Assembly: GCA_900554935.1 (NCBI GenBank)
Contig: USJF01000011.1
Location: forward strand, 1 to 16,290
From: an uncultured Porphyromonas sp.
GTDB taxonomy: Bacteria > Bacteroidota > Bacteroidia > Bacteroidales > Porphyromonadaceae
Length of the DNA stretch: 16,290 nt
Direction: 5' to 3'
Each line of letters opens with the position of its first letter. Position 1 is the stretch's first letter. The notes under the pieces are model-generated. The model searched no databases and was not told the origin of the DNA. It was given only the letters and a program-made list of their open reading frames with translations. Both the position numbers and the translations under genes were made by a program. Shown here piece by piece: positions 6,501 to 12,620 of this stretch.

Positions 6501-8494
6501 ACCTCTATGCCTTTAACGACAACCTCACCGAAGAGATCTTGGAGGATACCACCTTAGAGGTCTACTCGCCACTCAGCATAGAGCTTTCCACCCCACGTTA
6601 CCTCGTTTGGGGCGACCGCCTCGATGGCTCCGCTCAGATACGAAATACCAGTGACCAAAGCTACACTCCCACTTATGTGATTACCTCTGGTGCTGCACTA
6701 TTGGCAGTGGGAACAATTGAGGTGCCAGCCCACGAAACGGTTAGCGTCCCCTTTAGCATCACCGCTCCACAAGCAACAGAGCTCCAATTACAGGCGAAAG
6801 TCACTTTGGGCGACCTGAGTGACGGACTAGAGCGGGTGATTCCGCTGATCAGCAACCTCTCCACCTACACGGTGGCGCTCCCTATTTCACTCTACAAGGA
6901 GTCGCAAGTGACCCTTACCCCACCAAAGCAAGAGCTCGCCAGCAGTGACCTGATGCTCCAGCTTTACTTAGATCCTATCCAGTTGCTTCTAAGCAAATTG
7001 GCCATCAGCCATAGGGAGAGTCTCAAGAGCGACCTCTCACTCTTTGGAGAGCTCCACTTCTATAGCGTCTACAGCCGTCTCCATAGTTACCTCAAGTCGA
7101 ATCCCGAGCTAGCTGTGCGTCTACAGAAGGAGGCGAAGGAGCTGAGCTTGATTAAAGAGAAGCCAGCACACTGGAGCGACCGAATAGCCGACCCTCAGAC
7201 CTTGGCTAGTTTCTACCAATTCATTACCAATGAAAAGGCGATTACAGAGAGATTGACCAAGATAGAGAAGAGCATACAGAGCCACGCCGTTGCGGGCGGA
7301 GGCTTCCGCTATAGCCTCAAGACGTTGCACGCTTCTCCTTGGCTCACCCATTATATACTAGAGCAATTGGGAGGCTTGGAGGTGACCAATCAGGAGCTAC
7401 AAAAGAGCCTACAGGCCTCTCTTCCTTACCTGGCTAAGGAGCTACAGAAGGAGGGTAACTACTACGCGGACTTCGTCGCCTTTGCACTCATCGCCCACCA
7501 ATATAGCTACCCACTGCCCGACTTTGGTCAACCGATGAAAAAGCAAGTCGACGCTCTCCGAAAAGGCTACCAATCTGCTAGCAATAGCACGATGCTACGA
7601 TTTGCGGAGTACAGCCGGATCTACGACCAGCCCGAGGTCTATGCCAAGGTACGTCAGTTCATCAAGGACCGCAGTGGCTACACCTTTAATGACGATGAGA
7701 AACTCACCCTTATGCTCTTCCTCAATCAGGATGAGCCAGAGGTGAGCCAAGAGGTGGTGAAGTTTGCCTTGCAAGTGAAGCAAAATGCCATTTGGTACGA
7801 CCAAGCAATCGTGCGGGTGGCACAGCTGATTCTTGATAAGGTGACCCCAACCACCATCAGCGACCGTGCCACACTCACCATCAATGGCGAGCGCTACCAG
7901 CTCTCTCCTACGGAGCGAGTGACCGGCAGCCTAGCAGTTCGATACCCCGCCAAGGAGGGGCCGCTCACACTCGTGTGGAGTGGTATTCAAAGCGATTATA
8001 TCTTTGGTGGGCTCTCCTATCTCGTGACCGAACCGAGTGCTAAGGCCACCCCAACGGGTGAGAAGCTGACGATTGAGAAACAGATCTACGTCCGCAAAGT
8101 CGATAGCAATGGGAAGGAGAGCTTTACCCTAGCGACCAACGTGCAGAAGGGCGATAAGCTAATCGTCCGCTACCTCCTCGAGGCAAAGCAAGACCTTAGC
8201 CTAGTCACCATACAAGACCCACGCCCCGCAACGGCAGAGATGGGCTACGACTTTGAAGGCTTCCGACTAGCCGACCGCCTTTGGTTCGACTACAGTCGTC
8301 GCGACAATCACGACCGACTATACATCGACTACCTACCACGCGGACGCCATCAGATAGAGCTCGAGGCAGTAGCTACCCAGAGCGGACACTTCACCTACGG
8401 CCCTGCCCAAATCCAGAGCTACTATGCTCCCGAGTACGCTGGCAACTCCTCTGGTGGTTCTCTGGAAGTCTCCAGAGAGCAAGAATATCTGTAA
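3557..8494 (+). CDS. Alpha-2-macroglobulin-like envelope protein, thioester-less
   Basis: A 1645-residue protein of the bacterial alpha-2-macroglobulin family (COG2373, YfaS-like). Such proteins are large periplasmic or surface proteins thought to trap proteases. After a basic, hydrophobic N-terminus (about 1-22, signal peptide or anchor with no lipobox cysteine) come a helical region (to about 330), a carboxypeptidase-regulatory-like Ig segment (about 350-420), the MG2 domain with FYTDRPIYRRGQEV (about 431), the A2M domain with LRTNFAETAYFSALL (about 944), a helical thioester-type domain (about 1115-1430, with GGGFRY and SPWLTHYILEQL) and the final MG domain ending in Y-x-P-E-Y-A-G-N-S-S-G-G-S-L-E-V. 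Where CxEQ thioester members have their site, this protein reads SLFGELHFYSVYSR (about 1159), and its only cysteines are near residues 175 and 348, so no thioester can form. The start overlaps the TPR gene by 4 bp. Confidence 0.92.
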   Translation: MRRLIKWLLVPALLISAIIAWGRIEKTMKPTEINITAEVRALNRLYTNYGRALTEYDSSNDASTDTLLWSPEKTREESRKLLTQLLQQRELLRLLPSEELSRQQRVERWGFYLDSSKNQYYNLLEILHQFVSSDKELKPLLTSELEVALQKEFYPEALQIVRYFNLQLDEVKLKECRPRFAETDEGHLIDMWLLRYRLIHELRELEIKLSDDHATELDEQWARMVGPFEKEGERLFTQLKGSAYESEAEQIYQEYLGDRLVAIRPEVMNTATGEVRIKVFGILSKPNKLQRSGGTIIGELPKGIVRKTFTDQLSKPALYAYSLEEEQYRTYFTYELLKVYTYNLENYCKQIEVLDRATGAPVPNVRIDLMDGDRKVFATMSTDSEGRALLQSKTNYYWAVVKDPRLMREEEIYINELPRAQKQREIKITRFYTDRPIYRRGQEVKVGTVTAKYNKGDDRHVLPFEPLTIKLQAYHNFDLVTLETKKVTTNQHGVAELTFTLPEDQDLSNFQLISKWGNKELEVQDYKRSYLQVSIDSIPTGYLYGHPMKFYGQTTDLNGLPTPATVELLYGGDKRIKVTSGADGHFVLTTPALPEEEDEYGDRIELSASDALGNTARTSRHLELLDTDMPLVAESLTDEDTSIYKEQFTLSTTLQPYNHRLLGDISDRVISAYLVNEQDTIPLGNLPVNGEQQFSLPNLPSGGYHLQLRTVDGYGQEQRDESYQKYYFYSSSDTQLHDKYPIWAEFLPDGALLFGSSNDQLIILSLEKKDKTIYNKTIYKEYIQVVAGTLYKHTLPQVGAERVMLQSLRNMETRVKRLDLPKEEVAKEKAKLEGFAFDESIRPGSEVEKRIKVIGKSGQPLASTPVFATVYDKAVNDAALSIGAFPWLPTVSVLLIENNPEGALYGARAPLRLMSVNEAAPMAMSKQEAYDEVVVTEAPEEPALRTNFAETAYFSALLETDQKGELLLKFKAPDTQTKYVAYLYAFNDNLTEEILEDTTLEVYSPLSIELSTPRYLVWGDRLDGSAQIRNTSDQSYTPTYVITSGAALLAVGTIEVPAHETVSVPFSITAPQATELQLQAKVTLGDLSDGLERVIPLISNLSTYTVALPISLYKESQVTLTPPKQELASSDLMLQLYLDPIQLLLSKLAISHRESLKSDLSLFGELHFYSVYSRLHSYLKSNPELAVRLQKEAKELSLIKEKPAHWSDRIADPQTLASFYQFITNEKAITERLTKIEKSIQSHAVAGGGFRYSLKTLHASPWLTHYILEQLGGLEVTNQELQKSLQASLPYLAKELQKEGNYYADFVAFALIAHQYSYPLPDFGQPMKKQVDALRKGYQSASNSTMLRFAEYSRIYDQPEVYAKVRQFIKDRSGYTFNDDEKLTLMLFLNQDEPEVSQEVVKFALQVKQNAIWYDQAIVRVAQLILDKVTPTTISDRATLTINGERYQLSPTERVTGSLAVRYPAKEGPLTLVWSGIQSDYIFGGLSYLVTEPSAKATPTGEKLTIEKQIYVRKVDSNGKESFTLATNVQKGDKLIVRYLLEAKQDLSLVTIQDPRPATAEMGYDFEGFRLADRLWFDYSRRDNHDRLYIDYLPRGRHQIELEAVATQSGHFTYGPAQIQSYYAPEYAGNSSGGSLEVSREQEYL
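5865..5894 (+). repeat. In-frame 15-bp tandem duplication inside the A2M-like gene
   Basis: ACAAGACTATCTACA occurs twice in direct succession (5865-5879, 5880-5894), producing the duplicated peptide KTIYNKTIY. It follows a run of seven A residues. The change keeps the frame, so it alters length by five residues only. Confidence 0.8.
8457..8480 (+). promoter_or_regulatory. 10-bp hairpin at the end of the A2M-like gene
   Basis: Arms GTTCTCTGGA (8457-8466) and TCCAGAGAGC (8471-8480) pair over ten positions (one G-U) around the tetraloop AGTC, inside the last codons before the stop at 8492-8494. There is no T-tract after it, so it is not a standard intrinsic terminator. It may protect the 3' end of an upstream transcript or attenuate read-through into the downstream cluster. 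Confidence 0.45.
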
Positions 8495-8499
8495 CTTTG
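8492..8499 (+). promoter_or_regulatory. Possible -7 box for the 8.5-10.9 kb cluster
   Basis: TAACTTTG matches TAnnTTTG and overlaps the TAA stop of the A2M-like gene. No TTTG lies 19-21 bp upstream. If used, transcription would begin near 8505, close to the ATG at 8521, giving a very short leader. Confidence 0.35.
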
Positions 8500-8520
8500 C
8501 ACCACATAAACGAAGGAGAT

Positions 8521-8958
8521 ATGAATGGAACAATGACATTAGTAGGGGCAGGACTCATCATGATGATATTAGTGGTGGCCCTCCTCATAGCTTTGGGTGT
8601 AGTGGGCATCATCTATCTACGCAAGATGCTCAAAGCCAACGATGGCAAAGTACCACAAGAGCCTTGCCATACACCAGACCACACTTGCAGCGGATGCTGT
8701 GGTGGTACAGAGTGCTTCAATGCCAAGCTAAAGCAAAAGCCCCATATCGTCTACTTCGAAGATCAGGAGCTAGACCGCTTCCGCCAACGCAATGGAGAGG
8801 ACTACACCTCCAGCGAGTTACAAGAGTGGCAAGAGGTACTACAAACACTCCGTCCAGAGGAGGTATCAGCATGGGCAAAGAGCATCCAACTGCGTCGCCT
8901 ACCGATACCCAAGTCCATCCTCACCCAGCTAGACCAACAACTCAATAGAGAAGCATAA
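8521..8958 (+). CDS. Small membrane protein with a five-cysteine cluster
   Basis: A 145-residue protein whose function I do not recognise. Residues 6-33 form one strongly hydrophobic membrane helix, followed by a basic K/R patch, then a cluster C49-x6-C56-x2-C59-C60-x4-C65 around HTCSGCCGGTEC, which looks able to bind metal or an Fe-S group. The C-terminal part (about 75-145) reads YFEDQELDRFRQRNGEDY, then W-Q-E-V-L-Q-T-L, E-E-V-S-A-W and SIQLRRLPIP; similar segments occur in small uncharacterised proteins of Bacteroidales. The frame is open further upstream, but ATG at 8521 is chosen because AAGGAG (8513-8518) directly precedes it and earlier codons overlap the A2M-like gene. That spacing is short (2 nt), so ATG at 8533 is an alternative. 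It lies 3 bp before a metal permease gene, which suggests a link to metal handling; this is inference. Confidence 0.8.
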   Translation: MNGTMTLVGAGLIMMILVVALLIALGVVGIIYLRKMLKANDGKVPQEPCHTPDHTCSGCCGGTECFNAKLKQKPHIVYFEDQELDRFRQRNGEDYTSSELQEWQEVLQTLRPEEVSAWAKSIQLRRLPIPKSILTQLDQQLNREA

Positions 8959-8961
8959 AAG

Positions 8962-9777
8962 ATGCTAGAACTATTCAACTACAGCTTCTTCACCCACTCT
9001 GCCATTGCCGTCTTACTCACAGGATTGATCACTGGCATAGTGGGTAGTTTTGTGGTAGTCCGTCGAATGGTGTTCATCTCTGGCGGTATCACCCACAGCT
9101 CCTTCGCAGGGCTAGGGCTCGGTTTCTTCTTGGGGCAAAACCCACTCCTCTACGCTATTGGCGCCGCTATCCTAAGCGGACTAGGGGTAGAGTGGCTTAG
9201 CCGAAAAGGAGCCGTCCGCGAAGACTCCGCCATCGCCGCCATTTGGTCGCTCGGAATGGCACTTGGCATCCTCTTCACCTTCCTCACCCCTGGGTACACC
9301 CCTAGCCTTAGTAGCTTCCTATTTGGCAATATCCTACTCGTCACCCCACTAGAGCTCTGTATGCTCGGCCTCTACCTACTCGTCACCGCCCTGCCGATAG
9401 GCTTTTTTTACTGGCCACTGCTCTACACCTCCTTCGACCCCGAGTTTATGCAGATACGCCGACTTCACCACCGCTGGTATCAGTACGGTATGATGGTCTG
9501 GATCTGCATCGGCATCGTCCTCAGCATCCGCGTGATGGGCATCATGATGGTGATGAGTATGCTCACCCTACCACAGATGACCATCAGTCGCTACACCCAT
9601 AGCTTCAAGCGACTCATCATCGGGAGTACCTTCCTCAGCACCTTCACCGTACTCATCGCCCTCTTCGCCAGCTACTACCTCAACCTCCCTACCGGCGTGC
9701 TATCGGTGATCCTACTCTCCGTAGTCTTTCTGCTCTGCAAAGCCCTACCCCACCGCAAAACCACCCAAGATGCGTAG
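8962..9777 (+). CDS. ABC-3 family metal permease (ZnuB/MntB-like)
   Basis: Integral inner-membrane subunit of an ABC importer for zinc, manganese or iron. The 271 residues are almost entirely hydrophobic, with about eight membrane segments, and match the ABC-3 permease family: the early G-S-F-V-V-V-R-R-M-V-F-I-S-G-G-I-T-H-S-S-F-A-G segment (about 28-50), the R-E-D-S-A-I-A-A-I-W-S-L-G-M-A-L-G-I segment (about 86-103) that contacts the ATPase, and the S-I-R-V-M-G-I-M-M-V-M-S-M-L-T-L-P region (about 188-204). Length is typical (260-290). The window shows neither an ATP-binding subunit nor a substrate-binding protein beside it, so its partners must be encoded elsewhere. The metal cannot be told from the sequence. 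It begins 3 bp after the Cys-cluster gene and overlaps the lipoprotein gene by 8 bp. Confidence 0.88.
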   Translation: MLELFNYSFFTHSAIAVLLTGLITGIVGSFVVVRRMVFISGGITHSSFAGLGLGFFLGQNPLLYAIGAAILSGLGVEWLSRKGAVREDSAIAAIWSLGMALGILFTFLTPGYTPSLSSFLFGNILLVTPLELCMLGLYLLVTALPIGFFYWPLLYTSFDPEFMQIRRLHHRWYQYGMMVWICIGIVLSIRVMGIMMVMSMLTLPQMTISRYTHSFKRLIIGSTFLSTFTVLIALFASYYLNLPTGVLSVILLSVVFLLCKALPHRKTTQDA

Positions 9778-10909
9778 CCCAAGAGCTATACTCATCCTAC
9801 TACTACTCCCTTGCCTATTGGCAAGCTGCACCCTATTAAAGCGGGCAAAAAACTACAACCAACACCATTTCTTAATCCAACAAGTGGCAGAAGTAGAGGC
9901 GCAATTACTCGCCACTCCTCCCACCCTTCGCACTCCAAAAACACTCTACCTATACGACGAGAGAGGGAGCCACCACGATCAACTCACCGATATCCTAAAT
10001 CACCTCCCCCCTAAAGACCCCCTAGCACAAAGAGTGGCCCAACTACTGGGTGATGGACCCGTTCTACTCGATAGAGCCACCGACACCCTACAGCTGATCA
10101 ATGCCCACCTACTGATGGACAACCCCACAGAGGCAGGTCGTCTCCTCGCCCTTTACTCCCATTCTACCCCCGCTTCGCAAGCGATCATAGCCCTTTCCAA
10201 AGGCGACACCCTCACCACCATCCAGCTCCTAGAGCAGATCTTGAGGCAAACCAAAGACCCCCTCGCCTTCCGCGCTGCCCGATTGTGGCACCAACTAGAT
10301 CCCACCGCCCAGCTACCCCTACAGTACCTCTCCCGCCAAAGCCCCTCCACTTGGGAGCGCTTTACCGCCACCGTAGACCTAGGCAATAGCTCCACCGCCA
10401 ATACTCCGGAAGAAGAAGCCTACATCACCTACCGCACGGCACTTCATCACCCCGATACCCTTCATCTCCAGCAAGCTACCCACCAACTCCTACAGACTCC
10501 CCAAAGCGAATGGCAGACTGCTGCCCTCCTCACCCTCCGCCACCTCCTCTACCAGCAAGCACAATGGGTAGAAGCCCTCGCCCTACAGCAAGCCCTACCA
10601 GCAGAGTACCACACCGATTACCCCTACCTCCTCCTCACAGAGTACCAGCAAGAGATAATGCTACTCCAAAGCTACCGCCAAACCTCCCCTCCTCCCTCAG
10701 TTACCACCACGCCTAGTGCAACCACCGATGGCTCCTTCCGATCAAAGTGGGGCAACGTAGCCAACACCGACAATTGGGCGATGCAACAATCCGCCAGCTT
10801 CTCCTCCCACTCCTCCAAGCCCACATTCGAGCAGTACCAATCCACCCTCCGCCACCTCCACGATATCCTCTTAAATAAGGCATTGGGAAGCAGATACTGG
10901 GCAAGGTGA
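9770..10909 (+). CDS. Lipoprotein of unknown function
   Basis: A 379-residue protein with a clear lipoprotein signal: MRSPRAILILLLLPCLLASC, with the lipobox LASC and acylated cysteine C20. I recognise no family. The mature part is mostly alpha-helical and rich in L, Q, A and H, with helix-turn-helix spacing like degenerate TPR or SEL1 repeats (for example about 120-280), then a low-complexity P/S/T stretch near 305-325. Its start overlaps the permease gene by 8 bp, so it is translated from the same message and probably sits in the envelope near the transporter. Base use is extreme: the coding strand is very C-rich and G-poor (10 G against 28 C in 10501-10560), unlike the downstream operon. 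Confidence 0.8.
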   Translation: MRSPRAILILLLLPCLLASCTLLKRAKNYNQHHFLIQQVAEVEAQLLATPPTLRTPKTLYLYDERGSHHDQLTDILNHLPPKDPLAQRVAQLLGDGPVLLDRATDTLQLINAHLLMDNPTEAGRLLALYSHSTPASQAIIALSKGDTLTTIQLLEQILRQTKDPLAFRAARLWHQLDPTAQLPLQYLSRQSPSTWERFTATVDLGNSSTANTPEEEAYITYRTALHHPDTLHLQQATHQLLQTPQSEWQTAALLTLRHLLYQQAQWVEALALQQALPAEYHTDYPYLLLTEYQQEIMLLQSYRQTSPPPSVTTTPSATTDGSFRSKWGNVANTDNWAMQQSASFSSHSSKPTFEQYQSTLRHLHDILLNKALGSRYWAR

Positions 10910-10939
10910 AAATGGGGTTGGTATGTGAGCTATCGGCGA

Positions 10940-11031
10940 GTTACAAACTCAGTGACTGATTAGTTACAAACTGAGCAATTGTTAAGTTACAAACTCAGCA
11001 ATTGCTCAGTTACAAACTGGGCAGATGCCCT
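10940..11031. repeat. Four 23-bp tandem units with embedded palindromes
   Basis: Units begin at 10940, 10963, 10986 and 11009, exactly 23 bp apart, each opening with GTTACAAACT. The other 13 bases vary but stay palindromic: TCAGTGACTGA in unit 1, AGCAATTGTT (one G-U) in unit 2, AGCAATTGCT in unit 3, GGGCAGATGCCC in unit 4. The constant box also lies at the centre of an inverted repeat (AGTT-ACA-AACT) that extends into the variable halves, for example GCTCAGTT pairing with AACTGGGC around ACA between units 3 and 4. The array begins 30 bp after the lipoprotein stop. Confidence 0.8.
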
Positions 11032-11105
11032 ATATATGAGGCTATTGTATGAAGTGAATTGGCAGGCATGTGGGATGCTCTTCTCCGACCCACAAGGGGT
11101 AGTAC

Positions 11106-11137
11106 CCTAGATTCCGCAAGCTGAGTGAGGGGCAAAA
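11106..11137. repeat. 32-bp direct repeat, copy 1
   Basis: This copy reads CCTAGATTCCGCAAGC then TGAGTGAGGGGCAAAA. It matches 12566-12597 at 30 of 32 positions; both differences are transitions (11116 and 11133). The two copies flank the TonB-domain gene together with its promoter and terminator. Confidence 0.85.
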
Positions 11138-11265
11138 TCGAGTAGGTCGGGAAACGAAAGTTTTCTGACCTACTTTCGGTTCTTCGCCTTGTTCTGCACG
11201 AGAACGGCTACTTCGACCTCTGCTGGCTCCTCGACATTCGTTGTTACTATCAAGCTCACATACGA

Positions 11266-11303
11266 AAAGGTCCCACTACCATTGCGGTAGGGGACCTTTT
11301 TTT
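11266..11303. terminator. Strong intrinsic terminator between convergent transcripts
   Basis: AAAGGTCCC-A-CTACC (11266-11280) pairs with GGTAGGGGACCTTT (11286-11299) around the loop ATTGC, a 14-bp stem with one bulged A, followed on the plus strand by seven T residues (11297-11303). On the minus strand the stem is followed by four T residues and lies 30 bp after the stop of the TonB-domain gene, so it can stop transcripts from both sides. Confidence 0.85.
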
Positions 11304-11333
11304 GTGAACGCCTATTCGGAAAGGCTCGTACTT

Positions 11334-12485
11334 TCACTGTAGACTGAATTGTACCGGCAAGGTAAACCTCGCACGCGCGCGTTTACCGTCCTGCATACCG
11401 GGCTTCCACTTAGGCATCATAGATACCAAGCGCATTGCTTCCCTATCGAGGTTGGGGTCTACACCACGAACAACCCTTACATTGGATAACGAACCATCAG
11501 TCTCTACCACGAAGGATACCATTACGCGGCCTTGGATGTTATTCTCTGCTGCGATTGGTGGGTAATTGATGTTTTTGGATAGCCACTCCATCATTGCTGC
11601 TTGTCCGCCTGGGAACTCTGGCATCTCCTCTAGGTATTCATAGATATGATCAGGCTCTGGTTCAATGCGAGGACTACTGATAGCTAGGCTGCTATTGGTT
11701 GGTGCGGGGGTCTTCTTGGTTCTTACTCCCATAAAAGGCTTTTCCCCTCTTTCTAATGCCTTGCATAATTGTTCAAAGGCTTCTTTACTATATGCCACCC
11801 AACCCCTTAGGAGGGAAGCGAGTAACCCTCTAAAACTAAAGTCGGACAATAGTTCCGCTGGAATATTCAGCCTAGGGTCAGGATCCTTAACCACCTTTAT
11901 ATCGCCTGTAGATTCATTTTTTTCTTTCCGAGTCACAAGGGTACCATTGCTCCACTCCTCAATGCGTGTGTACAGGTTACCGTCCGCTATGTAACCTTTC
12001 CTCCAAATCCCGTCGGCAAAGCCTTCAGCATTACACTGCCCCGTTGTCTGAAAGGAAGGGTCAGAATCTTCGCCCTCTGTCAGCTGTACACGTACTACCT
12101 TATTCGCCTTTAGTAGCACGTCATATTGTCGTCTTTTCCCATAGTTGGGTGCTTCAATATAAGTGCACTTTCCCCACAATTCACCTTTTTTGTAGTTGAG
12201 TTGTAACTCCATACTCCCATCGTAGCGAAATAAGCGGTACGTCCATTTGCCATCTTTGAGGTCGTTCGCATAAGTGCCATTCACATAAAGTCCCTCACTG
12301 CTATTCGGGTCCACATCATAAGTAAATTGGAACGCTCCGTGATAAACACGCCCCTCATTGGGAAGTTCGTAGTAGTTGTATTTGGCATTACCATGGACAT
12401 AAGGTCCTTGGAAAGTCTTTATGCTCTGAGCCTGTAGGCTTAGCGTTAGGAACGCTGTTACTAATAGTGTGTAGATCAATTTCAT
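11334..12485 (-). CDS. Secreted MORN-like repeat protein with TonB C-terminal domain
   Basis: A 383-residue exported protein. Residues 1-20 (MKLIYTLLVTAFLTLSLQAQ) are a signal peptide. Residues about 25-190 contain MORN/YwqK-like beta repeats of the type G-x-Y-x-N-x-x-x-D-G-K-W-T-Y-R and G-E-L-W-G-K. After a linker with proline-rich patches (about 255-280), residues about 288-383 form a TonB C-terminal domain: FPGGQAAMMEWLSKNINYPP, then G-R-V-M-V-S-F-V-V-E-T-D-G-S-L-S-N-V-R-V-V-R and P-K-W-K-P-G. Such domains are common in Bacteroidota outside true TonB; without an N-terminal anchor and ExbB/D neighbours this is probably not the energy-transducing TonB. The frame is open 26 codons further upstream, but M at 12485 is chosen because it begins the signal peptide and the promoter box lies within the longer frame. 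The gene stands alone on the minus strand. Confidence 0.85.
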   Translation of the reverse strand: MKLIYTLLVTAFLTLSLQAQSIKTFQGPYVHGNAKYNYYELPNEGRVYHGAFQFTYDVDPNSSEGLYVNGTYANDLKDGKWTYRLFRYDGSMELQLNYKKGELWGKCTYIEAPNYGKRRQYDVLLKANKVVRVQLTEGEDSDPSFQTTGQCNAEGFADGIWRKGYIADGNLYTRIEEWSNGTLVTRKEKNESTGDIKVVKDPDPRLNIPAELLSDFSFRGLLASLLRGWVAYSKEAFEQLCKALERGEKPFMGVRTKKTPAPTNSSLAISSPRIEPEPDHIYEYLEEMPEFPGGQAAMMEWLSKNINYPPIAAENNIQGRVMVSFVVETDGSLSNVRVVRGVDPNLDREAMRLVSMMPKWKPGMQDGKRARARFTLPVQFSLQ

Positions 12486-12531
12486 AAGGAACGAAGACCA
12501 TAATTTGGTTTGGACTATTCTCCCTTTTTTG

Positions 12532-12539
12532 CAAATGTA
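12532..12539 (-). promoter_or_regulatory. -7 box for the TonB-domain gene
   Basis: On the minus strand this is TACATTTG, a match to TAnnTTTG, 46 bp before the ATG at 12485. A matching TTTG at the -33 position is not seen. Its place supports the shorter start of the gene. Confidence 0.5.
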
Positions 12540-12565
12540 AGGATAATTTAGGAAGTATCCCACTA

Positions 12566-12597
12566 CCTAGATTCCACAAGCTGAGTGAGGGGTAAAA
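12566..12597. repeat. 32-bp direct repeat, copy 2
   Basis: Second copy of the repeat at 11106-11137, differing at 12576 (A for G) and 12593 (T for C). It lies just outside the promoter of the TonB-domain gene and runs directly into the transposase remnant. Confidence 0.85.
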
Positions 12598-12620
12598 AGA
12601 AGGGGTCTGGAATAGACTAC

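Larger units (their letters stand above)
11066..11303 (+). ncRNA. Candidate structured RNA ending in a strong terminator
   Basis: This gene-free stretch is dense in inverted repeats on one strand: TGTGGG with CCCACA (about 11069-11094); a 14-bp stem GTAGGTCGGGAAAC (11142-11155) and GTTTTCTGACCTAC (11160-11173) closed by a GAAA tetraloop, with two G-U pairs; GTTCT and AGAAC around GCACG (about 11195-11209); then the terminator at 11266-11303. A GNRA-capped long stem followed by an intrinsic terminator suggests an RNA that functions as RNA or a 3' UTR. I see no match to tmRNA, RNase P, 6S or SRP RNA and no clear promoter, so boundaries and the call itself are tentative. Confidence 0.3.

Noticed and set aside
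8281..8520. N-terminal extension of the Cys-cluster protein
   Set aside because: It overlaps the A2M-like gene by over 200 bp in another frame, and the ribosome binding site and membrane helix support ATG at 8521.
10910..11040. CRISPR array
   Set aside because: Units are contiguous 23-mers without unique spacers, and no cas gene is present.
12486..12563. 26-residue extension of the TonB-domain protein
   Set aside because: It would bury the signal peptide inside the protein and include the promoter box.
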